A DNA stretch of 64,000 nucleotides from Phytophthora sp. 'mugwort' (taxonomy: Eukaryota > Oomycota > Peronosporomycetes > Peronosporales > Peronosporaceae). Location: NCBI GenBank assembly GCA_033558025.1, contig JAUCEF010000001.1, positions 1,054,001-1,118,000 on the forward strand. The letters run 5' to 3'. The notes under the pieces were generated by a model. The model ran no database searches and was not told the DNA's origin. It was given only the letters and a program-made list of their open reading frames with translations. Both the position numbers and the translations under genes were made by a program. Shown piece after piece: positions 54,832 to 64,000 of this stretch. Numbering within the stretch: position 1 is the first letter of the stretch; each line of letters begins with the position of its first letter.

Positions 54832-56081
54832 TTTTCTCGAATGAGGGGGAAATCTACTGCTTATTTTTGCAACGATTAATGCCTCTAAATCTTCTCATCT
54901 TTTGTTCCAATATACCAAACCCGCCCATCCCGGCCAATTCAAATTGATATATGCGGAGAAAGCGACTGCTAGGGAGATAACCGGATACTATATTGTGGCA
55001 AACGGCCTATTCTGTAGGATACAGAATACGGGTATAGAAGGGTTAAAAAATTGGCGAGTTGGATATGTAGTAGTATTGTGAATTCCGCCAAAATTTGCCA
55101 ATTGCGGGCGATTGACTGAACCGCCGGACAATTTTTGAAGCTGGCATTGAATTGGTTAAAATGTGGCTGCTCCCTGGTTGCACCTCGCGACGTCTTCGGT
55201 GAAGGACCCTATCGAAGGGCGCTAGGTCGTTGTGTTGTTCCTTGTGGATTCAAGCTCGTGGTGCTGGTGAACATTTTGCCGAGGCATCTTCAGTGAGAAC
55301 TTCACACTTGACGGTGTGCGCTCCAGGCCTTTGGAGCTTTCTACTGTTGCGTTGTTGCAAGTGAAGTCTGCGGTGCAGATGCTCCCGCTAGTGGTAGTTT
55401 CGCCTATCAAGATCTTGCCTGCGGCGTTGCTACTCGTGGCATTGCTGGCGTGGGGTTGCTGCTTGTGGTGTTGCTGCCCGTGTCGTTCTTACAAGTGGGG
55501 ATTTCGTCGGCGCTGTTTCATTTTGAGGGGTTGTCTTTGTGGGACAACTCATTCATATGGTTCCTGCCAATAGCGCAGTCGTGGGAGGTGTGTCTACGCG
55601 TTAAATTCGAGTTGGTGCTCTTGGACAAGGGCATCGATGGTAGATTGATTTGGTTGAGATCGATGCTCACGATTCTAGATTGGGGCTCACAGTCTCTCTT
55701 GCCAACACTCTCGTCGGGCAGTACTGGGTCTGTAGTCTGTTAGCTGGTTGCGCTCGGGTTTGAGCTTGCGCTTCCTGATTTACGTTCGCTGCTCTTAACT
55801 GTCCTCGTGACTAGGTTGAGATAAATAAAGCTGCGTCTTGACGATCTTCCGGTAACCGCGGTGCGCATAGCATACGGCATACGGCGCTGCACTCCTGGCT
55901 GTGCGCCGGCTACGTGCTTGGGCCCCAGAGGAAATGGCGATGGTGCTTTGCAAATGGGTGAAGTTCTGTCTCCTTGAATAACCTGAATTATATTCTTTTG
56001 CATAGGTCCGACGATTCCCCGGTTGTTAGCCGGGCTTCATTCAACCAATCGTGTATTAGAATTTTGAGTAGAACCCACAAT
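54832..56081. other. Region without a recognisable gene
   Basis: At 55200-55560 the minus strand is rich in Ser/Thr/Asn codons, like a low-complexity linker. At 55740-55980 the sequence has LTR-like composition (tttatttatctcaacctagtc on the minus strand), but I found no partner copy. No domain or RNA gene was seen. Confidence 0.4.
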
Positions 56082-56084
56082 ATT

Positions 56085-56130
56085 AGGGGTTATCACGGTT
56101 GGAAAAAGTATGTTTCAGCAGCCAATCAAT
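56085..56130 (+). repeat. Harbinger left terminal inverted repeat
   Basis: Matches the reverse complement of 58969-59011 plus 60574-60579 (split by the Tc1) with a few differences. The best block is agtatgtttcagcagcc. Confidence 0.8.
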
Positions 56131-56245
56131 TCAAACCTTCGCCTTCCAACTGTGAGAGCTCCTGCAGCGTGCAGAAACACGCGCTATGTTTTTATTGGTT
56201 GTGTGTCAAACACTCCCAGAGCGACAAGGCGACGTAGGCGACGTG

Positions 56246-57501
56246 CATGATGACAAGAAGCCTGCGTACGGTGTTGCTACAGCACCTAGAGCTCTCAGCT
56301 GTGGCACAGCTGATGAAAGAGATGATAGCGACGCAGCGGACAGCAACGAGGGCCTCTTCCTCGATGTCATTGGCTTATGTCGATATTTGACGCGTTCAAG
56401 AGTCATCAAAGCTGCCCAATGGACAGCGAGGAGGATATTCCTGACCGACGCAATGAGAGCTCGGCGCGACCTGCGAATGAGCAGAAGGACGTTCATAGTT
56501 TTGCTTCAACGCATCGAGCATGATCCTGTGCTTGCTTGCGTGCTCACCAAACAAGAGCAAGCCCCTGTCCAGCTGCAGCTGGAAGTGTATCTGTTTGCTA
56601 TGTAGTCCTTGTCCGTCCTTCGGATAGCGCAGCACTTTGGTATTGCCGAAGGTGATATTATATTCATTTACCAGCTGAACAACCACGACTACTGACTAAT
56701 TATCCACGCATGGAATAGGTGCAGTCGAAAAATTCAGGGATCGAGTCACTGTTGCCGTACTGGCGCTGAAAACAAAAACAGTTTCTGCGTTGGCCAAGTC
56801 AAGCGGAGAGAACAAAAACTGCACGTGTGCTTGAAGCTCGATCCGCATTCCCATCGTGTGTGGGTGTGTCGACGGCACGTCTTTCAGGTTGATGAACACC
56901 CCCGCTGTAAATCCTGAGTGTTATTTTCTCTCGGAAATCGGTGTACTGCATTGGCGTGCAAATTATTTGTGACCCCCGCCGCCGCATTACCTACTATCAG
57001 GCACAAACTAAGGTGCAGTGATTCTTGCGCATCCTGGAATGCCTAACAGAGCCATCTTTGTATCATGTTCTTGTAGCTCGGACAACTAGGGTCATTGCAT
57101 GACAAGCGGGAATGAGCTTGACATCGATGTCAGACGCCCCTGGCAACTATTACGATCCCGGCCAATACGTGCTTGGGGACACCGCATACTCGCGCTGCTA
57201 CCCCTTTATCCTAACGCCGTACAAATTACCGGCAAGTAATAAGGCGTCCAATAAGACGTTCAGCTGGTTACTAGCACAGCAATGCATTATTATTGAGCAT
57301 ACAATTGGAGTTTTGAAGGCTCGCTTCCCAGTGCTGGATGAAATCCGCGAGCGGATTCGCGATGAGAGTGACTTGCTGAAGATGTGCAAGAAGATTGTTT
57401 GCAGCTTTATCCTCCACAATATTTGTATCGACACAGATGACACGTTTGATGTTTCAGTACAGCATGAAGATGACACAAGCCAAAACGAAAAGGGTGTTTA
57501 A
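56246..57501 (+). pseudogene. Harbinger DDE_4 transposase
   Basis: The N-terminal part (56246-56605) reads MHDDKKPAYGVATAPRALSC and RRTFIVLLQRIEHDPVLACV and ends at a TAG. The middle is frameshifted; SRKSVYCIGVQIICDPRRRI near 56930-56990 is the usual pre-catalytic strand. The C-terminal part (57112-57501) is clean: YVLGDTAYSRCYPFILTPYK with a catalytic Asp, then QQCIIIEHTIGVLKARFPVL with the catalytic Glu, and CKKIVCSFILHNICID. The DDE layout and helix motifs are those of PIF/Harbinger nucleases. It is non-functional in this copy because of the stop and frame changes. Confidence 0.85.
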
Positions 57502-57609
57502 GTATCGATTGGGAGGATGAGAACAGTGAAGTTCTCCGTACCTGTGTGCAAGTAGTAGTGCTGAGCCGTCGAGGATTTCAATAGCGTCGGGTAAGCAACA
57601 AAATCCCAC

Positions 57610-58795
57610 GTTTGAATCTTTCTGTGCAACGAATAATGTTCTGTTCATTTTTCTTATCGTAACCACGAAGCTTGTTGAGCTCCAACTCCATCTTTTTTGC
57701 CTGCAACTCCATCTTTTGCGTCATTAATGCAAACCTACGCTCCATTTTAAGCTCTTTTAACTTGATCTCTGCCTTGTACGCCTCAAACTGCTGTGCTTCA
57801 GGGACAGCTCTTCACGACGCATCCGCATTTCTTCTCTGTGACGAGTCGCTCTAGTTGCATCTCGCTCTAGGCGAAGTCTTGATAGAAGCTTTGCACAGGC
57901 AACCCCTTCAATTCATCGAAGTTGCGTTTGTTTCCGGACAAGGCATCCGACTCCTTCATAGTGCCTGGGTCCGAGGCCACAAAGTAATCTGTGGCAGACA
58001 CGGCTGTTGCGCCGTCTTGAAATCCCTCTGCGCCAGCCTGCATTACGTCCACGGCCAGCGACGACTCCTCAAAGCCCATCATTGCTGGCGTCGTGTTGAC
58101 TGCAGACGACGACACCGTGGCCAATGCATTTTCCGTTGTCGTCAAGTCAACCGTGGCATCCGGGTGGATTGTGCCGGGCATGGTGTTGGGAGTGACCGCG
58201 GAGGGCATGATCGCGAGTTGTTGATCGTGACAGGCGACGAGTCCGCGGACGACGTGGTGATCATGGCCGTCATGGCGGTCGCACGAGAACGGGCTGGTCT
58301 CGGTTGGCGCGGAGGGCGTGCTGCTTGAGTATGCCCCTATCTGCTCGCGGTCCTGGTAGCACTCGGCCGTTCCTCACTGTAGTGCCCGGCTCAAGGCCAA
58401 CTGGTGGAAGAATGTTGTGTCTTGGCCCGAAAATATCGTCCATCTCGTAGAAATACTTGCATTTCTTATACAGAATTTCCGTTGCCAACATGCAGATGGA
58501 ATTCCTTTAGTACATTGCGCCATGAATGATGAATCAAAGAGTTACCTTTAATGCTCGCTGGGTCGGTGTCCTTAACACCAAAGCCAGAGCGGCTCATCTT
58601 GCCCTTGTATGTCTTGCAAGACCTCTCGAGTTCGATGCACTTAGACTTCACTTGAGTGGACACTTTCTGGGGGAGAACAGCTGCAGCGCTCTCATAAAAC
58701 CTTTTTTTGACTCCCTTGGTGTACCGCTCGAGGTGCGTGGACAAGAAATCTATCAGCGCATACTCTTCTTCGGCACTCCACCTCTTGTTAACCAT
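57610..58795 (-). pseudogene. Harbinger Myb/SANT-like DNA-binding accessory protein
   Basis: Starts with an ATG at 58795. Residues 1-60 form a Myb/trihelix-like domain (NKRWSAEEEYALIDFLSTHL and KSKCIELERSCKTYKGKM), followed by SLIHHSWRNVLKEFHLH. A frameshift near 58490 moves to LATEILYKKCKYFYEMDDIFG, then another to a Thr/Ala-rich stretch (58208-57870). The end (about 57790-57670) is a coiled coil with EAYKAEIKLKELKMERRF and MELQAKKMELELNKL. In PIF/Harbinger elements this second protein carries the transposase to the nucleus and to the termini. Orientation is convergent with the transposase. Confidence 0.75.
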
Positions 58796-59013
58796 CTCGG
58801 AAAATGCGCAAGTGGCATGAATGGCAAGTCGTGATTGCTGAAGTTGCTGGCACCACTCAATTTCACTATCCTAGTAGGGTCAGTCCACCAATCATATCAA
58901 ATGTTCACTTCTTGCTCAAACCTTCCGGGTTTTTCGGTCGGTTTGATTTGAAGTGGACAGGACATGAAGGCTTAACCTGACTGGCTGCTGAAACATACTT
59001 TCCGAGCGTGATA

Positions 59014-59248
59014 CAGTGCCGGCACTAATTATAAGAACGGCACAGTTTTTGGCATTTGGCCACTAGAACCGCTCAGACGCGTTGAAAATCGGCCAATCAA
59101 CGTAGCTCGTCCAGATGCGTCGATTGGTGGTCTCCATTTCGCATTCTGAGCTGGATTGACGAAGCTGCAGAAAATAACGCCTCCGGGGGTTGGCAAAAAG
59201 TATACGAACGATGGCGTATATTTCGTTTCTTACATGCTTAGCGGCGTT
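59014..59248 (+). repeat. Tc1 left terminal inverted repeat
   Basis: Runs from cagtgcc to gcggcgtt and aligns with the reverse complement of 60341-60571 throughout, with scattered differences. Confidence 0.92.
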
Positions 59249-59330
59249 ATTTGACTTTGATTGGGCGTTGATTATGATAGGCACGACGGCAGCACGCGCC
59301 AGGCAAGTTTCGTCTTTGGGGGAGGTTTGA

Positions 59331-60328
59331 ATGATGCCAGGGGGTCCGCGTTTACGAATCGAGCAGGACCAGATGCTTGCCTTTCGAGGCAGCAGTTGGA
59401 GTCAACAGGCCATTGCAACGCAGCTGGGACGGTCCAAGACTGGCGTGTAACTGTATCTGAAAGACCCCGAGGGGTACAACACGAAGCAACGCTCCGGCAG
59501 ACCGTCTAAGATGACGGCAAAGGCGTCCAGGCGTCTCCTTCGGGCAGCCCACACGGGGAAGTTCAGATCTTCTCAGCTGAAGGATGACCTGGAGTTGCCG
59601 ATAAAGCTCGGCGTGTCCATGATATTCTTCATGACACCCTGACGCTAAAGAACAAGAAGCGAAGGAAGGCTCCAGCTATGAAACTTCACGACAAGGTGGA
59701 GCGGGTGGCATGGGCATATTCAAGGGCAAGATGGACGGAGACGTGGAAGACGGTTGTCTTAGCGACGAGAAGAAGTTCAATCTGGATGGTCCAGATGGGT
59801 TCAGTATTACTGGCACGATCTCCGCACCGAAGAGCAAGTCTACTCGAAGCGCCACTCCGGTGGGGGGGGGGGGTCGGTCATGATGTGGGGTGCGTTTTCC
59901 TCGCAGGGCAAGTCGAAGTTAGCAATTCTTTCGGGCACCCAGAACAGCGTGAAGTACGTGCAGACGCTAGAGGAGTACCTACTGCCGTTTGTAGATGAGA
60001 AACGCCCACTCGCATGCTTTTTCCAGCAAGACAACTGCTCGATTCATGTATCCAACTACACCAAGGACTGGCTTCAAGTACAAGAATTCGCCGTTCTACC
60101 GTGGCCTGCACTGTCTCCGGATTTAAATCCGATCGAGAACGTGGGGGAAAGCTAACTCGTCTCGTTTACCCCGGTGGCAAGCAGTACCAGTCTAAGGAAG
60201 ACCTCACGTTCGCGGTTCTCAAGGCTTGGGACAAAATTGACCAGCCATACCTCGATATCCTCATCAATTCGATGCCGGATCGCTTTGCTACTGTTCTCAA
60301 GGATAATGGCGAGAAGACTGCGTACTAA
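59331..60328 (+). pseudogene. Tc1-type transposase
   Basis: The start MMPGGPRLRIEQDQMLAFRG is followed by an HTH (SWSQQAIATQLGRSKTGV), a linker with KQRSGRPSKMTAKASRRLL, and the DDE_3 core. Frame breaks lie near 59450, 59600 and at the G run 59862-59871. The catalytic region has SVMMWGAFSSQGKSKLA, QQDNCSIHVSN with the second Asp, and WPALSPDLNPIEN. A one-base loss near 60145 interrupts the DDE glutamate helix before LTRLVYPGGKQYQS. The end AVLKAWDKIDQPYLDILI is normal for the family. It cannot be expressed whole. Confidence 0.88.
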
Positions 60329-60340
60329 CGATGCATAAGC

Positions 60341-60571
60341 AACGCCGCTAAGCATGTAAGAAACGAAATATATGCCATTGTTCGTATACTTTTTGCCACC
60401 CCCGGAGGCGTTATTTTCTGCAGCTTCGTCAATCCAGCTCAGAATGCGAAATGGACCACCACTCGACGCGTCTGGACGAGCTGCGTTGATTGGCCAATTT
60501 TCAACGCGTCTGAGCGGTTCTAGTGGCCAAATGCCAAAAAATGTGCCGTTCTTATAATTAGTGTCGCACTG
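60341..60571 (-). repeat. Tc1 right terminal inverted repeat
   Basis: Inverted partner of 59014-59248. It begins inside at aacgccgctaagcatg and ends gtgtcgcactg next to TA. Confidence 0.92.
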
Positions 60572-60863
60572 TAACCCCTATTTGATTGGATTATTTTCCT
60601 GATAGATCCCTAGCCCTTGCCTCATTGGGCTTGCACCACATAATACGACGAATTCATGTGACGGACGTAGTGATATGTAGACGTCAGAAACAAAGTTCAT
60701 CAGCCAGCTTCAGCTGGATTTGAACTTCATGTAGTCCTTGGCCGTAATTCAAGTGAGGTCTGACTGTATTTTTTGTCCAGCTAAAGTCTGAGTCACCGGT
60801 TGTTTAGGTTACCAGCAGGTTAGCATCTGTTCTCTTCTTTACTACACTGCATCCAACAAAGAA

Positions 60864-62285
60864 TTACACTTTTGCTGGTAGCGGTGCGAATTTCTGGCGG
60901 CTATGACGGCGTAGACACTTGATACCGCAGTAGACGAACGTAAACTTGGTAAAATATTCACCCTCAATAGGTTCAAAGTAGTTGCCGCAGATTGAGCATT
61001 GAAGATAGTTTTTCGGAATTGGAGGGGCTTCAGGAGGTACATACCAGGCCAAGAGGTTCACGACATTCGTGCGCGCGACTTGGTCCCATTGAGCTGCAGA
61101 GACTCCTTCACGCAGTAGATGCTCCTTAAAATGCTTAAACAAATACGAGTAGCCTCCTCCTCCGTAGCGGCGATATTGAATTCGCTGATGAACGTTTGTA
61201 GACAAGATAGTCTGATAAAGATATTGCGTCTTGGCCTTCACCAGGTTTGCAATCCACGCAACGAGGCAGCTATCAGAAGGAGGTTCCTGGTTATCTCTTC
61301 CCAGAGGCTCAGTGAGACTTGACGCGCTTGCGAAACAAGGATTGATCATCATCACATCGCTCACAGCCAGCAAACCGATCATATCGAAAAGCACAGAGAC
61401 GCCTGAAGCAAAAAGCTCCAGCAAAAACGAGTAACCAGCGCCTTCAAAGTCTCCTCGACACCAACGATCCGCATGACACACCACAAGCATCTTGCGTTCA
61501 GCCCCAGCATCCAGCAGGGTGCGAATCCAAACTCGAACTATCTGTTCCAGCTCGGCATTCTCCTCACAACTTGTCTTGTCAATCGAAAATGACAAATAGA
61601 GTGGAGCATGTGTTCTCGCTTGAGCCTATCAAAACCCACAGCAGTCTCACCAACAAAATTAGCTTCATTTTGCTGCCCACATCAATCATCTACTAATCCA
61701 TACCAGTGCTAGGCCGTGCGCCAAAACTTGCTCCTTCGCACTGAGCTCATCAGTGCTGGCATGAATCTGCTGGTACATCGCTCCAGGGAACGACACACTT
61801 CCCCCACAATCAATGCCAAACATCAGTTCCGCCTCTAGCGTCTTGGCAATACGTTCGCTCTGTTCCGTAGCCGCTAATCCGAAGCTAAACTTTTCATTGA
61901 TCCTATCAATTTCGAACGTCGAGACTGTCAACAAGTGCAGCTCTTTCAGTCTTTCGGCCAAATTCAGTCGCTCCTTCACAAAAACATCCCGCCCCTCAGC
62001 GGGCAGCGTCACATCCACCACCAGAGGCTTTCGTTTGCTTCCCCCAAGTTGCCGCAGCTTCTCCAGCTCTCGAAATGCTTCGTCCTCATTCTGGAGCAGT
62101 AGGTTGCGACCGCCATGCGCGTAAGGAGATCGACGATAGTCGATCAGGTCTTCGAAGCAGATCCCCTGATCTGGACTTGAGGAAGATGCCGCTACAATAG
62201 CTCCAACATTATGGAGGACGTGCTCGTGGGGCAGGGCGACGCCCACGTCGTGTGGGGCCACGAGCTCACAGATGCTGCGGATCAT
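60864..62285 (-). CDS. Phosphotriesterase-family protein with C-terminal zinc-finger-like tail
   Basis: Two exons, 62285-61704 and 61625-60864, with a 78-bp GT-AG intron that keeps frame (447 residues). Residues about 1-360 follow the PTE/parathion hydrolase-related TIM barrel. It has the N-terminal metal pair HEH in LPHEHVLHN, VVDVTLPAEGRD, VLAHGLALAQARTHAPLYLS, and MLVVCHADRW with the later His. Several metal positions differ: the acidic/carbamate bridge region reads AMYQQI, the expected IHP His reads LSFS, and the SHD Asp reads STN. Residues about 410-440 hold CSICGNYFEP and YCGIKCLRR, a CxxC-CxxxC arrangement that could bind zinc. It may not be a hydrolase. It is divergent from MOB1. Confidence 0.8.
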
Positions 62286-62401
62286 TTCGAGACCGTTTGT
62301 CGCTAAGTGCGCCTTAAGTTCGCCCTTTTTCGGTTTTACCTCAAGCTATTCGTGCTACAACACTGTGGTCATTTGCCCACTTGACAGCAGTTGCCACCGC
62401 C
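62286..62401. promoter_or_regulatory. Shared divergent promoter of the PTE-like gene and MOB1
   Basis: Only 116 bp separate the two start codons. The plus strand has gtggtcatttgcccacttg about 35 bp before MOB1, a loose match to the oomycete initiator (TCATTY core). With so little space, both genes probably share control elements. Confidence 0.6.
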
Positions 62402-63204
62402 ATGAACAACCTGTTCAACCGCAACAAGACCTTCCGGCCGCAAAAGAGCCACTGCCACGGCACCAAGCGCTATGACCTTCACAAACATGCACAAGCTACA
62501 CTCGGAAAGTAAGTCAACCATCATTCCTACTTGACGTTGTAGACGAACAAGTTGCCTTTGAATCTCTCTTACTGACTTTCTGTGTTAAAAGTGGCGATAT
62601 GAGGAATGCAGTAGCGTTGCCTGAAGGAGAAGATCTGCACGAGTGGTTAGCTGTCCACAGTATGTTCACTCATTGTGTACTAAAGTAGCAGTTATCTTAA
62701 CGCCAGAACTCTCTGTTACTAACATCCTTGTATCTTGGAACAGCGGTGGACTTCTTCAACGAGATCAGCATTGTCTATGGAACGATCCTCGAGTTTTGCA
62801 CTTGTGAATCTTGTCCAGAGATGCGAGCAGGACCCAAATTCGAGTATCTGTGGAAGGACAACAAGGAATTCAAGACCCCGGCGAAACTCGCGGCACCTGA
62901 GTACATCGACATGCTCATGACGTGGGTGGAGGAGTTGTTGAGTGATGAGACCCTCTTCCCTACCCGAGAAGGAACGCCATACTGCCGCGGCTTCCACACT
63001 GTTGTCAAGAACATCTTCCGTCGTCTCTTTCGGGTCTACGCGCACGTGTACTACTCGCACTTTGACAAGATCGTCAGCATTGGCGCTGAAGCGCACCTCA
63101 ACTCGTGTTTCAAGCACTTCATGGCCTTTGTCACGCAGTTCGACCTCGTTGATAAACGCGAGCAAGAGCCGCTCAACGACTTGATCAAGAAACTATTGCA
63201 CTGA
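62402..63204 (+). CDS. MOB1: MOB1 kinase-activator protein
   Basis: Three exons, 62402-62508, 62592-62659 and 62744-63204, give 211 residues, the normal MOB1 size. Introns are 83 and 84 bp with GT-AG ends, and the second has a perfect tactaac branch site near 62717. The protein shows NRNKTFRPQKSH, LPEGEDLHEWLAVHTVDFFN, the zinc ligands in CTCESCPEM, GPKFEYLW, and the His pair in YAHVYYSHF (H-x4-H). MOB1 binds and activates NDR/LATS kinases in control of cell division and polarity. All core residues look intact, so it should be functional. Splice choices restore the conserved TVDFF junction, which supports the model. Confidence 0.95.
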
Positions 63205-63430
63205 CTACTATGGCCTACAACGCACAAACAAGCGATGGCGAAGACCTCACTTTATTAGCTGGCGATTAAGCAGTGTCTACCACCTAGTAGGAAACCGGCC
63301 GGCACTGCTCCTGTCTGCCTCACTATTAATGCAACCACCAACTTTTCCTAAACATAAATAACGCACTGCTTCACGCATGCATGACAGTCGCTTCAACTCA
63401 CCGTCAAGGCCTGGTACCTCCATTTTCCCT

Positions 63431-64000
63431 CTAAAGGCTCAGCAGATCCACAGGTGGCTGTGTCTGCTGGCCGGTTTGCTCCTTGTGGACAAAAGCTGCG
63501 TGTGTGGCAGGATTGAACGGATCAAACCCTTCGTATCCACTCTTTTGGGGTTTCTGCACAGGTGACGAGTGCACCGCAACGTCGGAGAAGTCAATGAGGT
63601 TGGCCTCCTCTACTTCCTGCACTTCTGGGACTTCCTGTACAGGCTGCAGCGGTTGTTTCATCGGTACAAGCTGGGGCGCGTGTTCCTGCTCGCTCTCGGG
63701 CTCCTCCTGAATCGGTTCCTTCACGGAAACAGTGTGCATGCCATGAATCAAGTCGTTCAGCCCCTGTGACCCCGGAGAAACCTGTTCAAACTCCTGGATC
63801 GGACGGCTCACACGCGGATCCTCGCGATCAACGATAGGTTTTTCCCACTGCGTGCTGCCCGTTTGTTCGTGCCGAAAGTACACAGCACTACGCGAGCGCG
63901 AGTACACGGGATACCACCCGGACTCGAGCACAAAATTGGTCTTGCTAATGTCGCTCCACGCGCTTCCGTCAATGAAGAAGTCATACGTTTTCTCTTCGTC
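63431..64000 (-). CDS. C-terminal part of a WW-domain protein with clathrin-box motifs (partial)
   Basis: The frame is open to the window edge; 189 codons are visible, ending at TAG. A WW-like unit covers LESGWYPVYSRSRSAVYFRH and STQWEKP. The disordered, Glu/Gln/Pro-rich tail has short motifs used in endocytic adaptors: NLIDFSD (clathrin-box like), DPFNPATHAAF (DPF), and a terminal VDLLSL. An endocytic or vesicle role is inferred from these motifs only. The N-terminal domains that would settle identity lie beyond the window. The convergent MOB1 ends 226 bp away. Confidence 0.7.
   Translation of the reverse strand, partial: DEEKTYDFFIDGSAWSDISKTNFVLESGWYPVYSRSRSAVYFRHEQTGSTQWEKPIVDREDPRVSRPIQEFEQVSPGSQGLNDLIHGMHTVSVKEPIQEEPESEQEHAPQLVPMKQPLQPVQEVPEVQEVEEANLIDFSDVAVHSSPVQKPQKSGYEGFDPFNPATHAAFVHKEQTGQQTQPPVDLLSL

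Larger units (their letters stand above)
59014..60571 (+). mobile_element. Tc1-like transposon inserted in the Harbinger end
   Basis: 1558 bp flanked by TA at 59012-59013 and 60572-60573. Terminal repeats of about 235 bp begin cagtgccggcactaattat (left) and cagtgcgacactaattat (right, minus strand). The single plus-strand transposase is frameshifted. Confidence 0.92.
56085..60579. mobile_element. PIF/Harbinger transposon with nested Tc1
   Basis: Left end aggggttatcacggttgg at 56085. The right end, after removing the nested Tc1 and one TA copy, reads aggggttatcacgctcgg on the minus strand, ending at 60579. Both arms continue with aaagtatgtttcagcagcc. ATT flanks both sides (56082-56084 and 60580-60582) as a 3-bp target duplication. 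Inside are a plus-strand DDE_4 transposase and a convergent minus-strand Myb/SANT-like gene, the classical two-gene Harbinger layout. Without the Tc1 the element is about 2.9 kb. Confidence 0.85.

Noticed and set aside
55316..55743. Hydrophobic 97-codon frame
   Set aside because: Low-complexity Leu/Val run on the strand opposite a Ser/Thr/Asn-rich stretch; no start context or homology.
1..64000. RxLR or Crinkler effector genes
   Set aside because: No open frame combined a signal peptide with RxLR-EER or an LFLAK start; scattered RxLR-like strings are in antisense or transposon frames.

Overview
The window looks like a repeat-rich stretch of an oomycete nuclear genome, most likely Phytophthora or a close relative. 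Host genes are compact, with short GT-AG introns of 58-136 bp. They sit among degenerate copies of typical oomycete transposons: chromodomain Ty3/gypsy elements, Crypton, MULE, pogo-like, piggyBac, Harbinger, Tc1 and LINE. Only about seven genes look functional. I saw no tRNA, rRNA or CRISPR array, and no secreted RxLR or Crinkler effector candidate.

Left part (1-14,750): a chromodomain scrap opens the window. A pogo-like transposase remnant follows, apparently split by a FLYWCH-MULE transposon. Next is a 2.3 kb element with 73-bp terminal inverted repeats that carries unrelated coding fragments. The first host island holds an intact bifunctional biotin-synthesis gene (BIO3-BIO1 type) and a small HEPN-like gene convergent with it. 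About 3.3 kb with no recognisable gene comes after.

Middle-left (14,750-31,270): two large Ty3/gypsy elements. The first lies on the minus strand between LTR-like direct repeats. The segment coding for the second half of RNase H, integrase and chromodomain is inverted inside it, and about 1.8 kb of GATC-dense tandem repeat interrupts the reverse transcriptase. The second has gag-protease on the plus strand joined to a minus-strand pol.

Centre (31,800-41,300): the most interesting host region. A five-TM-helix protein gene and a four-exon gene for a membrane-anchored ankyrin-TIR protein lie on the same strand. A Crypton recombinase remnant and a broken paralogue of the TM gene follow. The TIR domain keeps the catalytic-type glutamate, and a second, degenerate TIR-like fold seems to follow it.

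Right part (41,480-60,580): nested transposons. A piggyBac element sits between TTAA sites inside a non-autonomous LTR element whose LTRs carry paired TGACGTCA sites. Then come a 5'-truncated LINE, a gypsy remnant, and a Harbinger element with a Tc1 element inserted 8 bp from its end. The window closes with a phosphotriesterase-fold/zinc-finger gene, a divergent MOB1 gene sharing a 116-bp promoter with it, and the 3' end of a WW-domain, clathrin-box protein gene.

Gene models and domain names come from reading the sequence. No database search was run.
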